Position numbers and translations under genes: made by a program
In this document: one piece after another, positions 14,027 through 25,777 of the stretch
How the letters are laid out: each line of letters opens with the position of its first letter
Position numbering within the stretch: position 1 is the first letter of the stretch
Source of the DNA: Straminergon stramineum
Taxonomy: Eukaryota; Streptophyta; Bryopsida; Hypnales; Calliergonaceae
Reading direction: 5' to 3'
Length of the DNA stretch: 64,000 nucleotides
Assembly: GCA_963920665.1 (NCBI GenBank)
Contig: OY987268.1
Coordinates: 21,516,501 to 21,580,500 of the forward strand
The notes under the pieces: generated by a model
The model's database searches: none
Told to the model about the DNA's origin: nothing
The model's input: the letters and a program-made list of their open reading frames with translations, nothing else

Positions 14027-14730
14027 GGGTGGTTGTAAAAAAGACCGTTCAATTTTTATAGCATTTTGCTAAAACAACAATTTATGTGCTCAGTACTATG
14101 AGTATCATGAAATAGAAAAATCGATAGCTAAAAGTACCATTCTGAGTACTATGACTATTAGTAAGTACTTAAATAGTACTATTTTGTAAAAGGACAATTT
14201 CTCGTAGAAAATAGATACAATGAAGTATAAATTAATAATAAATAGAAAATCATGAATAAAAAAAATCTAAAAATTGGCAATTTGTGAGGACTTGATGGTG
14301 ATAAGATTTCACCAAAAAAGAAGTTGAAACCATCTTCAATGTTCAAAAGTGTGCTTGCCAAGGAGCCCTATTTGCACAAATATGGAAGCCATATAATAAT
14401 ACATTTTTAGATTACCTTTGGTAGGCATAATTATGTCCTCTTATGGAAATAGACCACAAAATTTCAGCTCTAGATCAGAAATTTTGGGTACTCCCCAATA
14501 CTAAAAACCCCTAAACCTCAAAGTGTGACAAACTAGCAAAATTGAATTTTAAATATAAAATTATTTTTTAAAATTTATAAAAATAGTCTAGTATATGATT
14601 ACAATAAAGTTAGCCATTTCTAATAAAAATTTCAAGTTCATTGGGTTCTACCTTCGAAAGTTCTAGTAGAAAATAACTCTATTACTTTGAATGTGATGCA
14701 AAATAGGACCAAACTTTCTTACAATCACCC
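14027..14730. mobile_element. Inverted-terminus element, copy B (704 bp), second subfamily
   Basis: Ends are GGGTGGTTGTAAAAAAG on the left and CTTTCTTACAATCACCC on the right, imperfect complements that match the ends of copy A with substitutions. The interior around 14100-14360 aligns by eye with 14940-15220 of the next copy, so the two form a subfamily distinct from copies A and D. No target duplication is clear. No gene inside. Confidence 0.6.
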
Positions 14731-14836
14731 ATAACTTTCTTGGATTGTAAGGTATGAAACCTTTGCTTCTCATGAATCCAAACTCCTTTCATTGTGGAAA
14801 ATTTTGAATGCAAACTTGGTCTTGAATTGTAGGCCT

Positions 14837-15575
14837 GGGTCATTGCAAGAAACACCTTGTGTTTTTTGTAGTATTTTGGCAAAATCTGGATTTTAGACCC
14901 AGAGTATTATGAGTACTACGAGTACTAAGTAGCAGAATTATCATAACCATAGATTGGAAAAATCTATGGTTGAAAGTATCAGTGCAAGTACTATGAACTA
15001 CTTGCAAGTACTAAAACTATACTGTGAGAAAAAAAAACACATTGTCACAAAAAATAGATCCAATGAGGTATAAATCAATAATTAATATAAAATCATGAAC
15101 AAAAAAAAACTAAAAATTGGCCATTTGTGAGGACTTGATGGTGATCAAATTTCACCAAAAAAATGAAGTCGAAACCATCTTCAATGTTCATAAATGCTTG
15201 TGCAAGGGTGCTCTATTTGCATGGGCCTAGAGGACATAAAATAATGTATTTTTAGATGCCCCTTAGTAGGCATATGTCCACCTAGTGTGGGAATAGACCA
15301 CCAAAATTTCAACTCTAAATCATTCAATTTGGGTACTCTGAATATAGTGAAAACCCTTAAATCTCAAAGTGTGACAAATTAACAAAATTAAATTTTAAAT
15401 ATAAAATGATTTTTTAAAATTTCTAAAAAACGAAGGATCTTATTACCATCAAGTTAGACATCTCCTATAGATTTTTTTTGTTCATTGGACGAGGTGCTTA
15501 AAAAATTAGAGCTAGTGATAACAACATCTCTCCAATTGTGATGGAGAATAGGACTAGTGTTTCTTGTAATGACCC
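14837..15575. mobile_element. Inverted-terminus element, copy C (739 bp), second subfamily
   Basis: Ends are GGGTCATTGCAAGAAACACC and GTGTTTCTTGTAATGACCC. The interior shares long near-identical stretches with the 14027-14730 element, for example the phrase TTTGTGAGGACTTGATGGTG near 14282 and again near 15125. Open frames inside are AT-driven and without motifs. Confidence 0.65.
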
Positions 15576-15693
15576 ACCTTTGTAATACAAACGATTTTTA
15601 TTATAAGGTAGATATAAGCCTATTACCACCCTCATTTGGAGTCTAAGTATCATGGTGCCAATTCTAAAAGGTACATCCATTTTTCAAAGTTTT

Positions 15694-16463
15694 GGGTGAT
15701 TGCAAGAAACACTTCACGTTTTGGGCTCAAAAATGTGATTTTTGGCTGTAGGACTAGTAGTACTACGAACTACTATCAATTCTATGCGTCAACATCCGCC
15801 TACAAATCTCAATTGTCAATTTGGGGTGCTTGCGGATCTAAACCGTTGATTTAGTACTATACAATACTATGTAGTGCTATGTAGTACTATAGACTACTAT
15901 GTAGTACTATAGAAGCCATTGGGAGTAGAAAATAGCAAAAAAGGGGTCTATAGACCTTTTCATTTTTAGTAATTAAAAAAAAAATCAAAAAAATTCCATA
16001 AAAAAAGACATTTTTGTGGACAAGCCTACTCTCGCATTGCACTAAAAATTTCTTCAAGGAAAATTTTCTCTTGCCCCCAAAATATGCATGAAAAACGATT
16101 ACTTTGGCCTCGTGTAGACACCTCATGCAAAGGTGTTTTGCAAAAAAAAATTTGTTCATTATTATAATGCAAGTACACTTCCAATTTCTCCAATTTGTGG
16201 CTTCTAGTTTGCATTTTTGGGTATAACATTGGACCAAAAAAACTCAAAATGGCCAAGGTAGACATCCAATTGGGAGCACCTTAAAAATAGTAGAGTAATT
16301 TAAAATAAAAAATAAAAAATAATCAAATGTGTGAAACTCTTATGTATACCTTCATTCCAAATTTCAAGACAAATGGACTTATGATGCAAAAGTTATGATT
16401 AGAAAACCAAGTGTTTGAGGATAAGGGGACAAAAAATAGGACAAGTGTTTCTTGCAATCACCC
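15694..16463. mobile_element. Inverted-terminus element, copy D (770 bp), same subfamily as copy A
   Basis: Ends are GGGTGATTGCAAGAAACACT and the complement AGTGTTTCTTGCAATCACCC. The bases TTT lie immediately outside both ends, a possible 3-bp target duplication, though weak evidence in AT-rich DNA. The interior parallels the 12997-13750 copy, including repeated AGTACTAT motifs around 15860-15915. A 116-codon minus-strand frame (15887-16237) crosses it but is compositionally random. Confidence 0.7.
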
Positions 16464-19400
16464 TTTTGCGCTTGTTTCATGGATCAAATCCAAGTAGAAT
16501 TATAATTTTTCAATTAAAATTGTAATTTTTGTAAATTTTTGAAGTAGTTAGCCTTGAAATTACAAAAGCACCTATAGAATGGAGTCATAAATGCCTCATA
16601 ACTACCTTGTAATTGCATTTCTATGTATCTATTAGCACTTGAGTACTTGCCAATCAAGGATTGATATGTTATCTATTTGGGCCTTAATGCATTGATTTTG
16701 TTAGAATCTTGAACGGATTTGCATATTTTTGTGGACAAATTTAGAGGTTTGAATGGACGAAATTGGGGCCAAAAGTAGGAGAATAGAGTTGGGCATTGAC
16801 CAATAATGGGTTGGTTTACCTAAGTGGCATTGTAGAACTCAAAGACCCCTCATCCCTCCCTATTCAAGAATGTCATGCTACGGTGGAAGGTTCATAAAGT
16901 GCCCATTTAAGAACTGAAATTCAATTTGTGGAGGCTAAACTACTTGAAATATTTTTCAATTAATTTTCCTTGAAAGGCCAATAGAATGGCATTTCTCCCA
17001 ATTGCTCATTTCATATTTTTTGAAGCTTTGTGGAATTAGTTATGAATTTTTGAAGTTGAAATGCAATGGTCACCAAAAGCATCTACCTCCTCAAATGAAC
17101 ATAGTTTGAACATTACTAGTACTATGAAAAAGCAACATGTACAAGCAGTGGACATTTGTGGAGATGGACGCTTTGAAAGCCCAAATGCTTCTTGGACCTC
17201 CTACCTTACAACTCTTTAGGGTTTTTTGAGCAACACACTTCAAAAATTCATAACAAATTCAGACATTATAGAAAAAGTATAAACTCAACGGTGGTCACCT
17301 TCTCTTACAATTGTCAATTTTCCACCATCCAAGGCAGTCAATATACCCTAATTTGCTCATCTACCTGATACTGTATCAATTGAACTGATATGCACACTTT
17401 TACATCAACAGCGCGCGTGCATGGTCACTTAGAGTCTTAGACTGCTGTTTCCAATGATCATTGGAAAACTATTTTTGTTTATGATTTGCTGCTGTTGGTT
17501 GAGCCTGATTTGATTTGACCGGAAATGATTGATCAATTAGCTGCTGTTGAACGGTTCGGTTTACTTTGGGCAGAATGAAAGAAGCCAAAAAGGCGGCGAA
17601 CTTTCAGGAGTAGCCCAAGCCTACTTGCTAAAAACAACTGTCAACGCATACTATATGAACAATTACAAATTAATGTAAACAACCATTCAGCATTTCTGTG
17701 TCCAAACAAAGAGACAAAACTCTTCCTCCATCACCTTCACTATTTGCTCATTAATTTAATTTGAGTGGTGCATCTGCCAAACCTAACTTCAAACTGTTGT
17801 TCAAAGCAAGATTTTTGGAAATGAACTAGCTAGATAACCTTCCAGAGCTAATCGGGATCCTCCTGTTTGCAGGTTACCAAACAAAAGCGGTTTCCACTTT
17901 CCACGGATCATGAAAGCGGGCATGAAATCTCGTTTTAAATTTGTGATTCGTGCTTGCTTCGGAGGTCTCCCTTTGAACAAAAGGATCTTGAATGAGATCT
18001 ATTGATGATATTATTGTAAGCAGCCAAAGATAGAGTGACACGCATAATCAAGTAGGCAGTCAACCAATTAATGCATGTTCCTCTCTCACAACTAGTCTAT
18101 CTCGTCATGTCAAGCATGCAAGCATTCTACTTTAGACGGTTATCTCGAAACTTGAACTACTTCGTAGTCGAATCTGGAAGAGGACCGAGATCCATTTTCA
18201 AAGTAAAAAAATAATTAACCTACGCCACCCAGGCTGGTTCAGTGAGGATGGCTGAGAGCCTGTCTGTGAGCTACGCTGAAATTGTGGATAAACTACCCAA
18301 ACTAGGGATTGAATTGAATCTTCAAATGGCGCTGGCTGCACATGTTGTCGACCACATACTTTGGGGCTACTTGGACAAAATTATGAAATCAGACACTTTC
18401 ATCTCCATCCTGGACAGCCAAGTTCCAACACTTGGCTGGCACGTACTGTTTTCTATCAAAATCCCCCAATTGTACTTTGAGCCAGGTTCAACACTTGGTT
18501 GGCACTGTTTCGTATCAAAATCCCCCAATTGTACTTGCATACGGACAGTGAACAACATTCAAAGGCAACCAGGGAATTGAATCCTCACTCACACAACTGC
18601 AAAGTTAACACTTCAGGTATATACGGTACGTGCACCCAAACTCGCCACGTAAATTGTCCAGATTGAATTCATTTCCATTCAAGGGGCAACGGATTTTCGG
18701 TGCAAAGACCTTCAAACCCCAAACCAACACCAGCCTTTAGATGCTTAAAATCAACACACCCTGAATTCCTCAACAAGTATGTACACCACCTGGTTAAGTT
18801 TTAGGCCATCTACCAAAAATATTTCTGCAATCAAAAAATTCTTCTGGCATTCCTTCACAACAAGTATGTTATGGACAGGGAATGACTGCGCTGGAATTGA
18901 ATCTATTGCAACAAGTATCTGCATGCGTTGAAATCTAATCCTTCACAACAAGTATGTACACCCGCTCAACATCTGATCGAATGCTGGTTTTAATTTAGAT
19001 CATCCACCAAACTCTTTAATTTCCGCAAGCGCATACTTTTTGGCATTCCTAGTCTTTTGATTCTAAGCAAACATTCAAACTTGGAGTACCATTCGATCTA
19101 GCTAAAAATAGAAAATAATCTAATGCTCCGAAACTGTCGGTTTTAACTGAGCCCAGCGAATCGAATCGAGTTGAGGATGCTGATAAAAAGCAGGCACTAC
19201 TTGAACCTCAGTCACTTTTGGATTGCACCTTTCAATCTAGATATGCACGATCCGTGCGCCGGCGGACGTAGAATCCCCCCCAAAATCGAGCTCTAACACC
19301 TGGACAAAACTTAAAACAAGCAAATTAAGATTGAGCTAGTGCAACTGAAAAGGATTAATTCCGTGCACAATAGTGTCTGACCATTGTCGGATTAAAGGCG

Positions 19401-20071
19401 CGCTCTCCAAGTTGATGGAAAGATTGAAAGATAGACACAGTGATCATATCGATCCATCAAATTAAACTGAAAAGACTGATCCGGTCGACTTTAGTATGCT
19501 AGTCGGATTCTTTGGCATGGGTTTAGGATATCATAACTGTATAATGTTTTATAATTGTCTAGTGTTTTCTATAGTGTAGAGTGTACCCCACCGGTCCAAG
19601 GTCCCCGACGTCGGTCCAGACGCCGGTGGTGCAGACGCCCAGGTGCTACCCTGAGTTGGCAAATGATAGCTAGTTTGGTACTTTTAGTTGAACTCGTGAT
19701 CAGTTTGAGTGGCAGCCGATTCATTGACACGTTTCACTCTTGTTGCAACACACGCTTCTATCCATTGCATTTGAGAGATGTCATATGACGTGGACGTGAT
19801 GTAATTGCTGAGGAGGGACACAGCCGATGGGAGGATCAGCAGGAAGTTTTTTATCTGGGAGGGAGATCCACCTGATGGTTTTCGTGGTTTTCGTGGAGGT
19901 CGTAACGCCTAAAATACAGAACTTTAATTTTGTGTGTTCGAGGGTGACGTGATTGGGTCTTCGTTTTTGGCGACATCACCTATGCTAAAGGTCAACGAGT
20001 GACAAGGAATGACAAAGAGATGGTGTTCAAGGATGATGTGATCAATTCAAGCTTTCGTTCTTGGCGACTTA
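16464..20071. other. Intergenic DNA with small internal repeats, no gene supported
   Basis: 16890-17200 is a diverged copy of 22820-23110. Around 17400-19600 the DNA is less AT-rich. A phrase of about 50 bp centred on TCAAAATCCCCCAATTGTAC occurs twice (near 18427-18478 and 18489-18537); it lies within a 112-codon frame that shows no other protein-like feature. ACAAGTATGT recurs at about 18775, 18862 and 18951. A paired phrase ending TTTTGGCGAC/TCTTGGCGAC occurs near 19942-19973 and 20030-20068. Confidence 0.45.
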
Positions 20072-20702
20072 GGGCCTCTTCACACTATGGCCGTCTAAGT
20101 CGAGAGGTAGTGGGAGGGAATGATCCAAACTTTGTTGAGAGTCCAAAGAAATGGGCTATTCAAAGGCAACAAAAAAATAGGATTTAAAGCCAATGGCCGG
20201 CCATAGTGTGAAGCCTCCAAAGGCCAAGTCCAAAGTCCAAACCCATGGCAATGAACTTCCATGGCCTCTCAACTTGGATGGCCATAGTGTGAAGTCTCCA
20301 AAGGCCAAGTCCAAAAGGTCCAAACCTTAGCAATGAACTCCCATGGCCTCTTGATTGGGATGGCCATAGTGTGAAGCCTCCCACGGCCAAGCCCAAAGTC
20401 CAAACCTATGCCAATCTAATGATTGAGATCTTGTTAGATTCTATTTTTTAATAAAAAAACTCCCATGGCCTCTCAACTTGAGTTTAGGTCTCCATTTTTG
20501 CTCAACCCAAACTCTAGTCGAGAGTCCGTCACCATCTAAACATTTGGTTACCATGTAGGTAATTTTGGGGACATCAAATTTGATGGACTTTGGCTTGTGC
20601 GGCGTAGTGTGAAGGGTCGAGAGGCCAAATTCATGGTTTTCTGAAATTTGATTGGCTAAAACCAACGGACTCTTGACCTTGTGCTGTAGTGTGAAGTGGC
20701 CC
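20072..20702. mobile_element. PIF/Harbinger-like non-autonomous element (631 bp), target duplication TTA
   Basis: The left end GGGCCTCTTCACACTATGGC and the right end GCTGTAGTGTGAAGTGGCCC are inverted complements at 17 of 20 positions. TTA stands just outside both ends (20069-20071 and 20703-20705), as expected for Harbinger elements, which duplicate TWA. The subterminal phrase CATAGTGTGAAG is repeated several times inside. No transposase frame is present. Confidence 0.78.
20199..20440. repeat. Tandem repeat, period about 81 bp, 3 units, inside the Harbinger-like element
   Basis: The anchor GGCCATAGTGTGAAG begins at 20199, 20280 and 20362, giving steps of 81 and 82 bp. Each unit also carries CCATGGCCTC before the next anchor. 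Because the anchor is also the element's subterminal sequence, the array looks like amplified terminal motif. Confidence 0.8.
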
Positions 20703-20844
20703 TTAGCCTACCAAAAGGACTAAAAAAATAGAGAGGGACCATCACACATTAGCCTTAGTTGGAGGCTTGTATCACCACAAAAGACATAACATTGTTAAAC
20801 CAATAGATTGGCTTCCCCAGGGAGAGGTATTATTCTTCCCTATA

Positions 20845-21520
20845 TGGTAGAACCATCCAGTACCAAATACTTAAGCATTTTGTGCCTAATCTAGAATAGT
20901 AGAAGGCATTGTTAATTTTTTGCCCTATAGAGAGATAGAAATGATGGGCATTGTCAAATTTTCAAAATTTTTTTCCTTAAATTTTAATTGTTATGAATTT
21001 TAGAAGCCAAAAGTTGGCCTGCATCCATCTCCAATATATAGATTCTTCAAGGCCATATTCGTTATATTGAGACTTTTCGCAAATTTTGAGACAGAATGCT
21101 AGTTATTGAAAAATTCATTTAAAAAATTAGGAATTGAAATAAAAAATAAATAATGCTCAAATAGTGAATTAGTGATCCTATAATGAAATTCTAAAAGTTG
21201 GTGTTGTTACTTGTTTATAAAAAAATGCCAATAAAGAGATAAAATGATTTATCCTTAAGTTGAGGATAAAATTGAGATTGCAAAAGGTCTAAATATAACG
21301 AATATGGCCTTCTTCTATCATTGATCATCTATAGACTAATTTGGCTCTCAGAATAAAGCACACGTATTATAATAGTGATGGTTAGAAGATGGTGGGAAAC
21401 TAAGAAACTAATGGTTACTTAGCAAATATCTCTCTCTTCAATTTTCCATGACTTGTGTATTCACCATGGGGCATGGCTGGTCATGCATGGTTCTTCCATA
21501 TACCGAGGGGGAGATTTTAG
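20845..21520. repeat. Dispersed repeat, partner of 51384-51780, interrupted by a hAT-like MITE
   Basis: Long near-identical stretches (for example GTAGAAGGCATTGTTAA and AATGATGGGCATTGTCAAAT) occur in the same order here and at 51.4-51.8 kb. The only large difference is the 259-bp insertion described separately. The repeat has no coding frame; its class is unknown. Confidence 0.75.
21051..21309. mobile_element. hAT-like MITE, 259 bp, 8-bp target duplication
   Basis: The ends GGCCATATTCGTTATATT and AATATAACGAATATGGCC are complements, and the inverted similarity runs about 30 bp. Flanking 8-mers TTCTTCAA (21043-21050) and TTCTTCTA (21310-21317) match at 7 of 8. The related repeat at 51.5 kb reads straight through the site as TTCTTCCA with no insert, which supports both boundaries. 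An 8-bp duplication is typical of hAT elements. Confidence 0.82.
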
Positions 21521-22998
21521 TTTTAATATATGGATGATCATTCGCCAACTACAACTTGTATTGCAAGGTTGTTAGAGTTTCTACAAACTCATTGGTTAGA
21601 CAAGTATGGAGGACTTCTGATTTTTTTGGGAGGGGGCAAATTAAAAGGGCCCCTCCAACAAATGTTAATAATGTTATGGAAACAAATGTAAAAGAAGAAG
21701 TGGTTTTGTGGTTTTTCTATTGGGAAATTGAAATGTGGTAAAGTAGTTATGCAATTACTATTGATATTGTTGTATTGGCATAAGGGAGCCTTATAAGAGG
21801 GTTCATATTTAATCATGCATATGGTGTGGCGTAACTTTTGCCTATACTATGCAATATTACTGATTAACTTCATGTAATAAGGTTGGTTGTTGTAAAACCA
21901 ATCAATCATGACCTAATTCCATCAAAATCTAGAAGAGCATGTCATTATCTCTTCAATGGCAATCTACACTAGCTAAGGCTATTCAAAATCTGTTATTGGA
22001 GAATTCTTCAATAATAAGGCTTAAGATTTTATATAATGAATGTAGTTAGAACATTTTGATTTTTGAAGGAATTGTGTCCATGAATATGTGTGAGACATTT
22101 ATGGATATCTTTACATGACGATGGCTTCGCTTAATAGTCTCAATGGACTTTACTAACAATAAGGGTAATTTCCTGCACTCAATCATCTTTGGAAGAAATT
22201 AGGTACCCGACATGGAGGAATAGAAAATTATGCCCATCTAGATTTGTTTATTAGCTTGGTAAGATGAAATTTTTGTAGGCATGATTGACCCAAGGCATGA
22301 GCGAATCACATTCTCAACTAATATCGTAAATGTGGTGGAATTAAATAATTTAATTTCCTATTGATCTTTAGTATTCCAAGTAACTAAGATTCAACTTTTG
22401 CATTGTCTAGATGTCCCTATGAGACTTAGAATTTTTAGTCAAAACTATCAACTCATAACATTATTTAGCACAATTGGAAGTTTCTTCATATGACAATTCA
22501 AGAATAAAATCTTTTGCTATTGTCAAATGCTAAAATTTCTACAAAATAATCAAAGTCATAATGAAAAATCTTGAAACAACTATTGGTAAGTCAATACATT
22601 GACACCTGTGAAAAAATAACAAAAAAGACTTGGACTAGATTTGACCATATTTTTAATCTTTGCTAAAAGTATGTGCCATGAATTTCAATTTATCCTTTTT
22701 TTCCTTTACTTGCATTCAAATAAGTAACATCTAAGCTCCCCAATTTTGAACAAAATGTTATGTTAAGAAGAAGAAGAATTTAAAAAGAAAAAAGAAAAAA
22801 ATTGAATTAAGGTAGGAGGTCTATGAAGCTCCCATGTAAGAGCTAAAACTGAATTTTGTAGAGGTGAAACTTCTTGAAATCTTTTTTCGGTAAATCTTCC
22901 TTGAAATTCAAGTGGAATTGGCATCTAATCCAAGTTGTTTCATATTTTTTGAAGCTTTGTGGAATTAGTTATAAATTTCTGAAGTTGAATGGCATAGG

Positions 22999-23109
22999 GC
23001 TCTAAAATCGCCCACCTCCTCAAATGTACATTGTTTGTACATTGCTAATACAAAAACTAAATAACATATACAAATAGTGTGTATTTGAGGAGGTGGGCGA
23101 TTTTAGAGC
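22999..23109. repeat. Perfect 27-bp inverted repeat with 57-bp loop
   Basis: Arm 22999-23025 and arm 23083-23109 are exact complements; both contain CCCACCTCCTCAAAT or its complement. The related sequence near 17080-17190 shows a weaker, mutated version of the same foldback. Confidence 0.85.
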
Positions 23110-23180
23110 AAGAAATAGATATTTCGTTATAATGGTGGTATTCATACACCATTTTTCCATTTCTTTTCTAGGATTGGTAT

Positions 23181-23208
23181 AGATTTCAGACCACACGGTC
23201 TGAAATCT
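23181..23208. repeat. Perfect 12-bp stem hairpin
   Basis: AGATTTCAGACC is followed by ACAC and then the exact complement GGTCTGAAATCT. It lies about 70 bp beyond the 27-bp inverted repeat. It is not followed by a T run and has no gene next to it, so a terminator role is not proposed. Confidence 0.8.
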
Positions 23209-25632
23209 AGGAGAGGTATACATTTTAGACCGCGCAATCTGAACCTCAAAGTACCAAGTTTGTGGAATACCACTATATTAAGAAAATATTCGTTATGAGT
23301 GCTATGCTTTTAGAACCTCCTACGTTACTTCGTGTGAAAGGCAACTTCAATCTCAAACCCCTTTCTTGCCTTGTTATGAAATATACGTATAGGATGTTAT
23401 TGACTTCTTTTTTTCCATAGGGGAGGCAATCCATTCCTAATCACTCCCCCATTGTGGCAATGTTAGGTGTAGTAATTTCAATCGGGAGGTAATTAACATG
23501 ATTGATGTTGGCACAGTTCCTAGCGCAATTGTGGTGCATTACGATTGGCTACAACACTCTCAATACTAAAACCAATCCTTGTTGGATTTTGCAACCAACC
23601 CTTCGTCGGAAATAGGAAGGTATGTATAACCAATATAGGGTGGAACAAAATCTTTAGCTAAAAATTCCTAATAATTTTGAGAACTAAAAATCTGAAAATT
23701 ATGGAAATCTTATGAACTCTATTTCTGCATGTAGGAAAATTTCCCACTGTTAAAAACTCCCTTATTTGTATATGTATTTGCTTAAGTGGTCAGAAATGGG
23801 TTGCCTCCTCTATAATAACACGCTATTGTCACCACGAATGTTACAAAACTCCCTATCAGCATGTGCGTTTAGCGTGTGTCAGCAGTGACGTCCACGAGGA
23901 CAAGTCCTGACGTCTGCAATTCTCCTCGCTGTCGTCACTCAGGGAGGGCAAGCCCAATTGGACCAAATAAACTTTAAAAAAAAGCTCCTGGACATGGCCC
24001 CACCGCTCAGCTGGATGTCGGTAAGTAACACGAATATTTGACTGCAGGATTCGTTCAGTTCAAAAGATTGAAAAAAAAAGGAGTGGTGAAAATCAAGCGG
24101 TGGAGAGAAGTAGCCAATGAGAACAATTAATTGAAGGGAGGGGGAGGTTGATAGAAGGCGGCGCGGGAGGCCATTTTGGAGAGTACCAAATATACTAAAA
24201 ATGGGTGACTAGAAGGCTATTATAGTCAATGATAGTTTGGCATGTGTGTGACAACGAATAAGGTGATGGCAAGTGTATAGAGTAGTATTATAGAATATCG
24301 TTGTCAAGGGTATTGAATTTTAAAATGGGATGAGAATGTGGTTAAACCACGCCGAATGGACCTCCTCTCCCCATCATGGAGAGGTACTATGATGCCTCCC
24401 TTAGATGTGTCAAGGATTATGAGTTAATGCAAGGATTGTGGTTGGTTGAAGAGTCATATGCGACAAATTTTGTTCATTGTGGCCTTTGGCCCTTTTCCAA
24501 GGATGTGTAAAGGGGTCTGTGGCTACTATGTTGGTAAACAATGTTTTAATCAAGTAAGACTTCTTTAGATTTTGTGGATTTTTTTTCCATGATTACAAAA
24601 CTTTGTTATGATTAAAACAAATTACATGAGCTTTTTAAATAGTGGTGCACACTTAAGAATTCACCTTTCAAAGGATGGTAGTTATTGGAATTCTATTGTC
24701 CTAATTCATGAATGCCAAACTCCCAACTCCTTAAAGTTTGTATTGAAGGAGACAAATAGTTTTTTCTTTCGATTTGGTATAAATGCTATAACAAAACATT
24801 TTAGGGAAGATTCAAGGCTCTGTATTCTAAAGGCCAAAGTCATACATTTAAGTTCCAAGTCCATGATTGTTTATTTGTATTCTACAACCAAAATAGGTTC
24901 AAACGAGTTTACCAATGAATCAAAAAAATACTAAAATCCATTTCCTTGTAACGTTTTGATTGAATTTCCATTGAATATAACACACACACACACAAATTCA
25001 AAAACACCCCATAGAGTTGACTTTATTTTGTGGATTTGATGTCATGAATTTGAACAAAAAAGACATAAAGACTTGACTCCAAAATTGATCAAGTTTCCAT
25101 TCTCAAAGACTTCAACCCTCACCCAAAATTCCAAATTATAGTACTAGTACCATGTTCACATTTCCAAAGTAAACCCAAACATGAAGCTTAGTGGGAAGGT
25201 TCAAATTAGTTCTCAAATGTCAAAACTTGAAACTTGGTGTGGTTGAAGGTTCAAGTGACAAATGTCAAATTTTGGAACATTCCCCCAACCCCCTCACAAT
25301 ATCAGATTTCAAGAATTTCAGTAAGTTAGCTTCAAACATGAAACTTTTGAATGCAGCTTAATTGCGGCAAAGATGACCGCCGCTTGACTGTGGCTTAATT
25401 GTGGCCACTTGGTGATCTTCCGGTCTACCTTCCTGTCGGAAACAGACTCCTGCTGCGCCTGAGCTAGCCGTGATCCAGCGAACGGACGGGACGGAGGTAC
25501 AAGATCTCAGCGAATTTCACTTAAAAAAGAAAAGGCCTTCGGGGAATGATTAAATATGGAAAGCTTTTCTGGTTTTGTCAATCAGTCAAAGGGGCAGTTG
25601 GAGGAATCGAGGAAGTGGCGGCTGAGGCCGAG

Positions 25633-25765
25633 CATATAAGGAGCCGGGCCAGGATGAAAGCAAGCACTTGCAGGCCGGGTTTGCCATTTGGGGTTTCAGC
25701 AAACGTACGTACTGTAGTGAGTCCTGCCTGCCTGCCTGCCAGCCAGCCACGGCAGGCATTTATAG
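25633..25765 (+). promoter_or_regulatory. Possible core promoter and 5' leader of the MYB gene
   Basis: CATATAAG at 25633-25640 resembles a TATA box about 130-145 bp upstream of the candidate start codons. The leader contains a short TGCC/AGCC run at 25724-25748. Assignment rests on position and similarity only. Confidence 0.3.
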
Positions 25766-25777
25766 ATGATAAGTATC

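Larger units (their letters stand above)
21521..25540. other. Intergenic DNA upstream of the MYB gene, no gene seen
   Basis: AT-rich DNA with several foldback sequences (listed separately), a diverged copy of the 16.9-kb repeat at 22820-23110, and a short (AC)n run near 24980-24994. A 108-codon frame at 24608-24934 has no motif. From about 25350 the composition becomes richer in GC as the MYB gene is approached. Confidence 0.5.

Noticed and set aside
15887..16265. 116- and 79-codon minus-strand frames
   Set aside because: They lie inside a non-autonomous element, share no transposase motif and are not conserved in the sister copy.
12997..16463. CRISPR-like or satellite array
   Set aside because: Units are 0.7 kb elements with inverted ends and spacers of different lengths, not short direct repeats, and the genome is eukaryotic.
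18242..18580. 112-codon plus-strand frame starting MRMAESLSVSYAEIV
   Set aside because: Its second half is just a translated ~50-bp DNA duplication and the opposite strand is open as well; no motif or splice partner was found.
20184..20396. 70-codon frame with repeated GLGLWRLHTMA
   Set aside because: It is a read-through of the 81-bp tandem repeat inside the Harbinger-like element.
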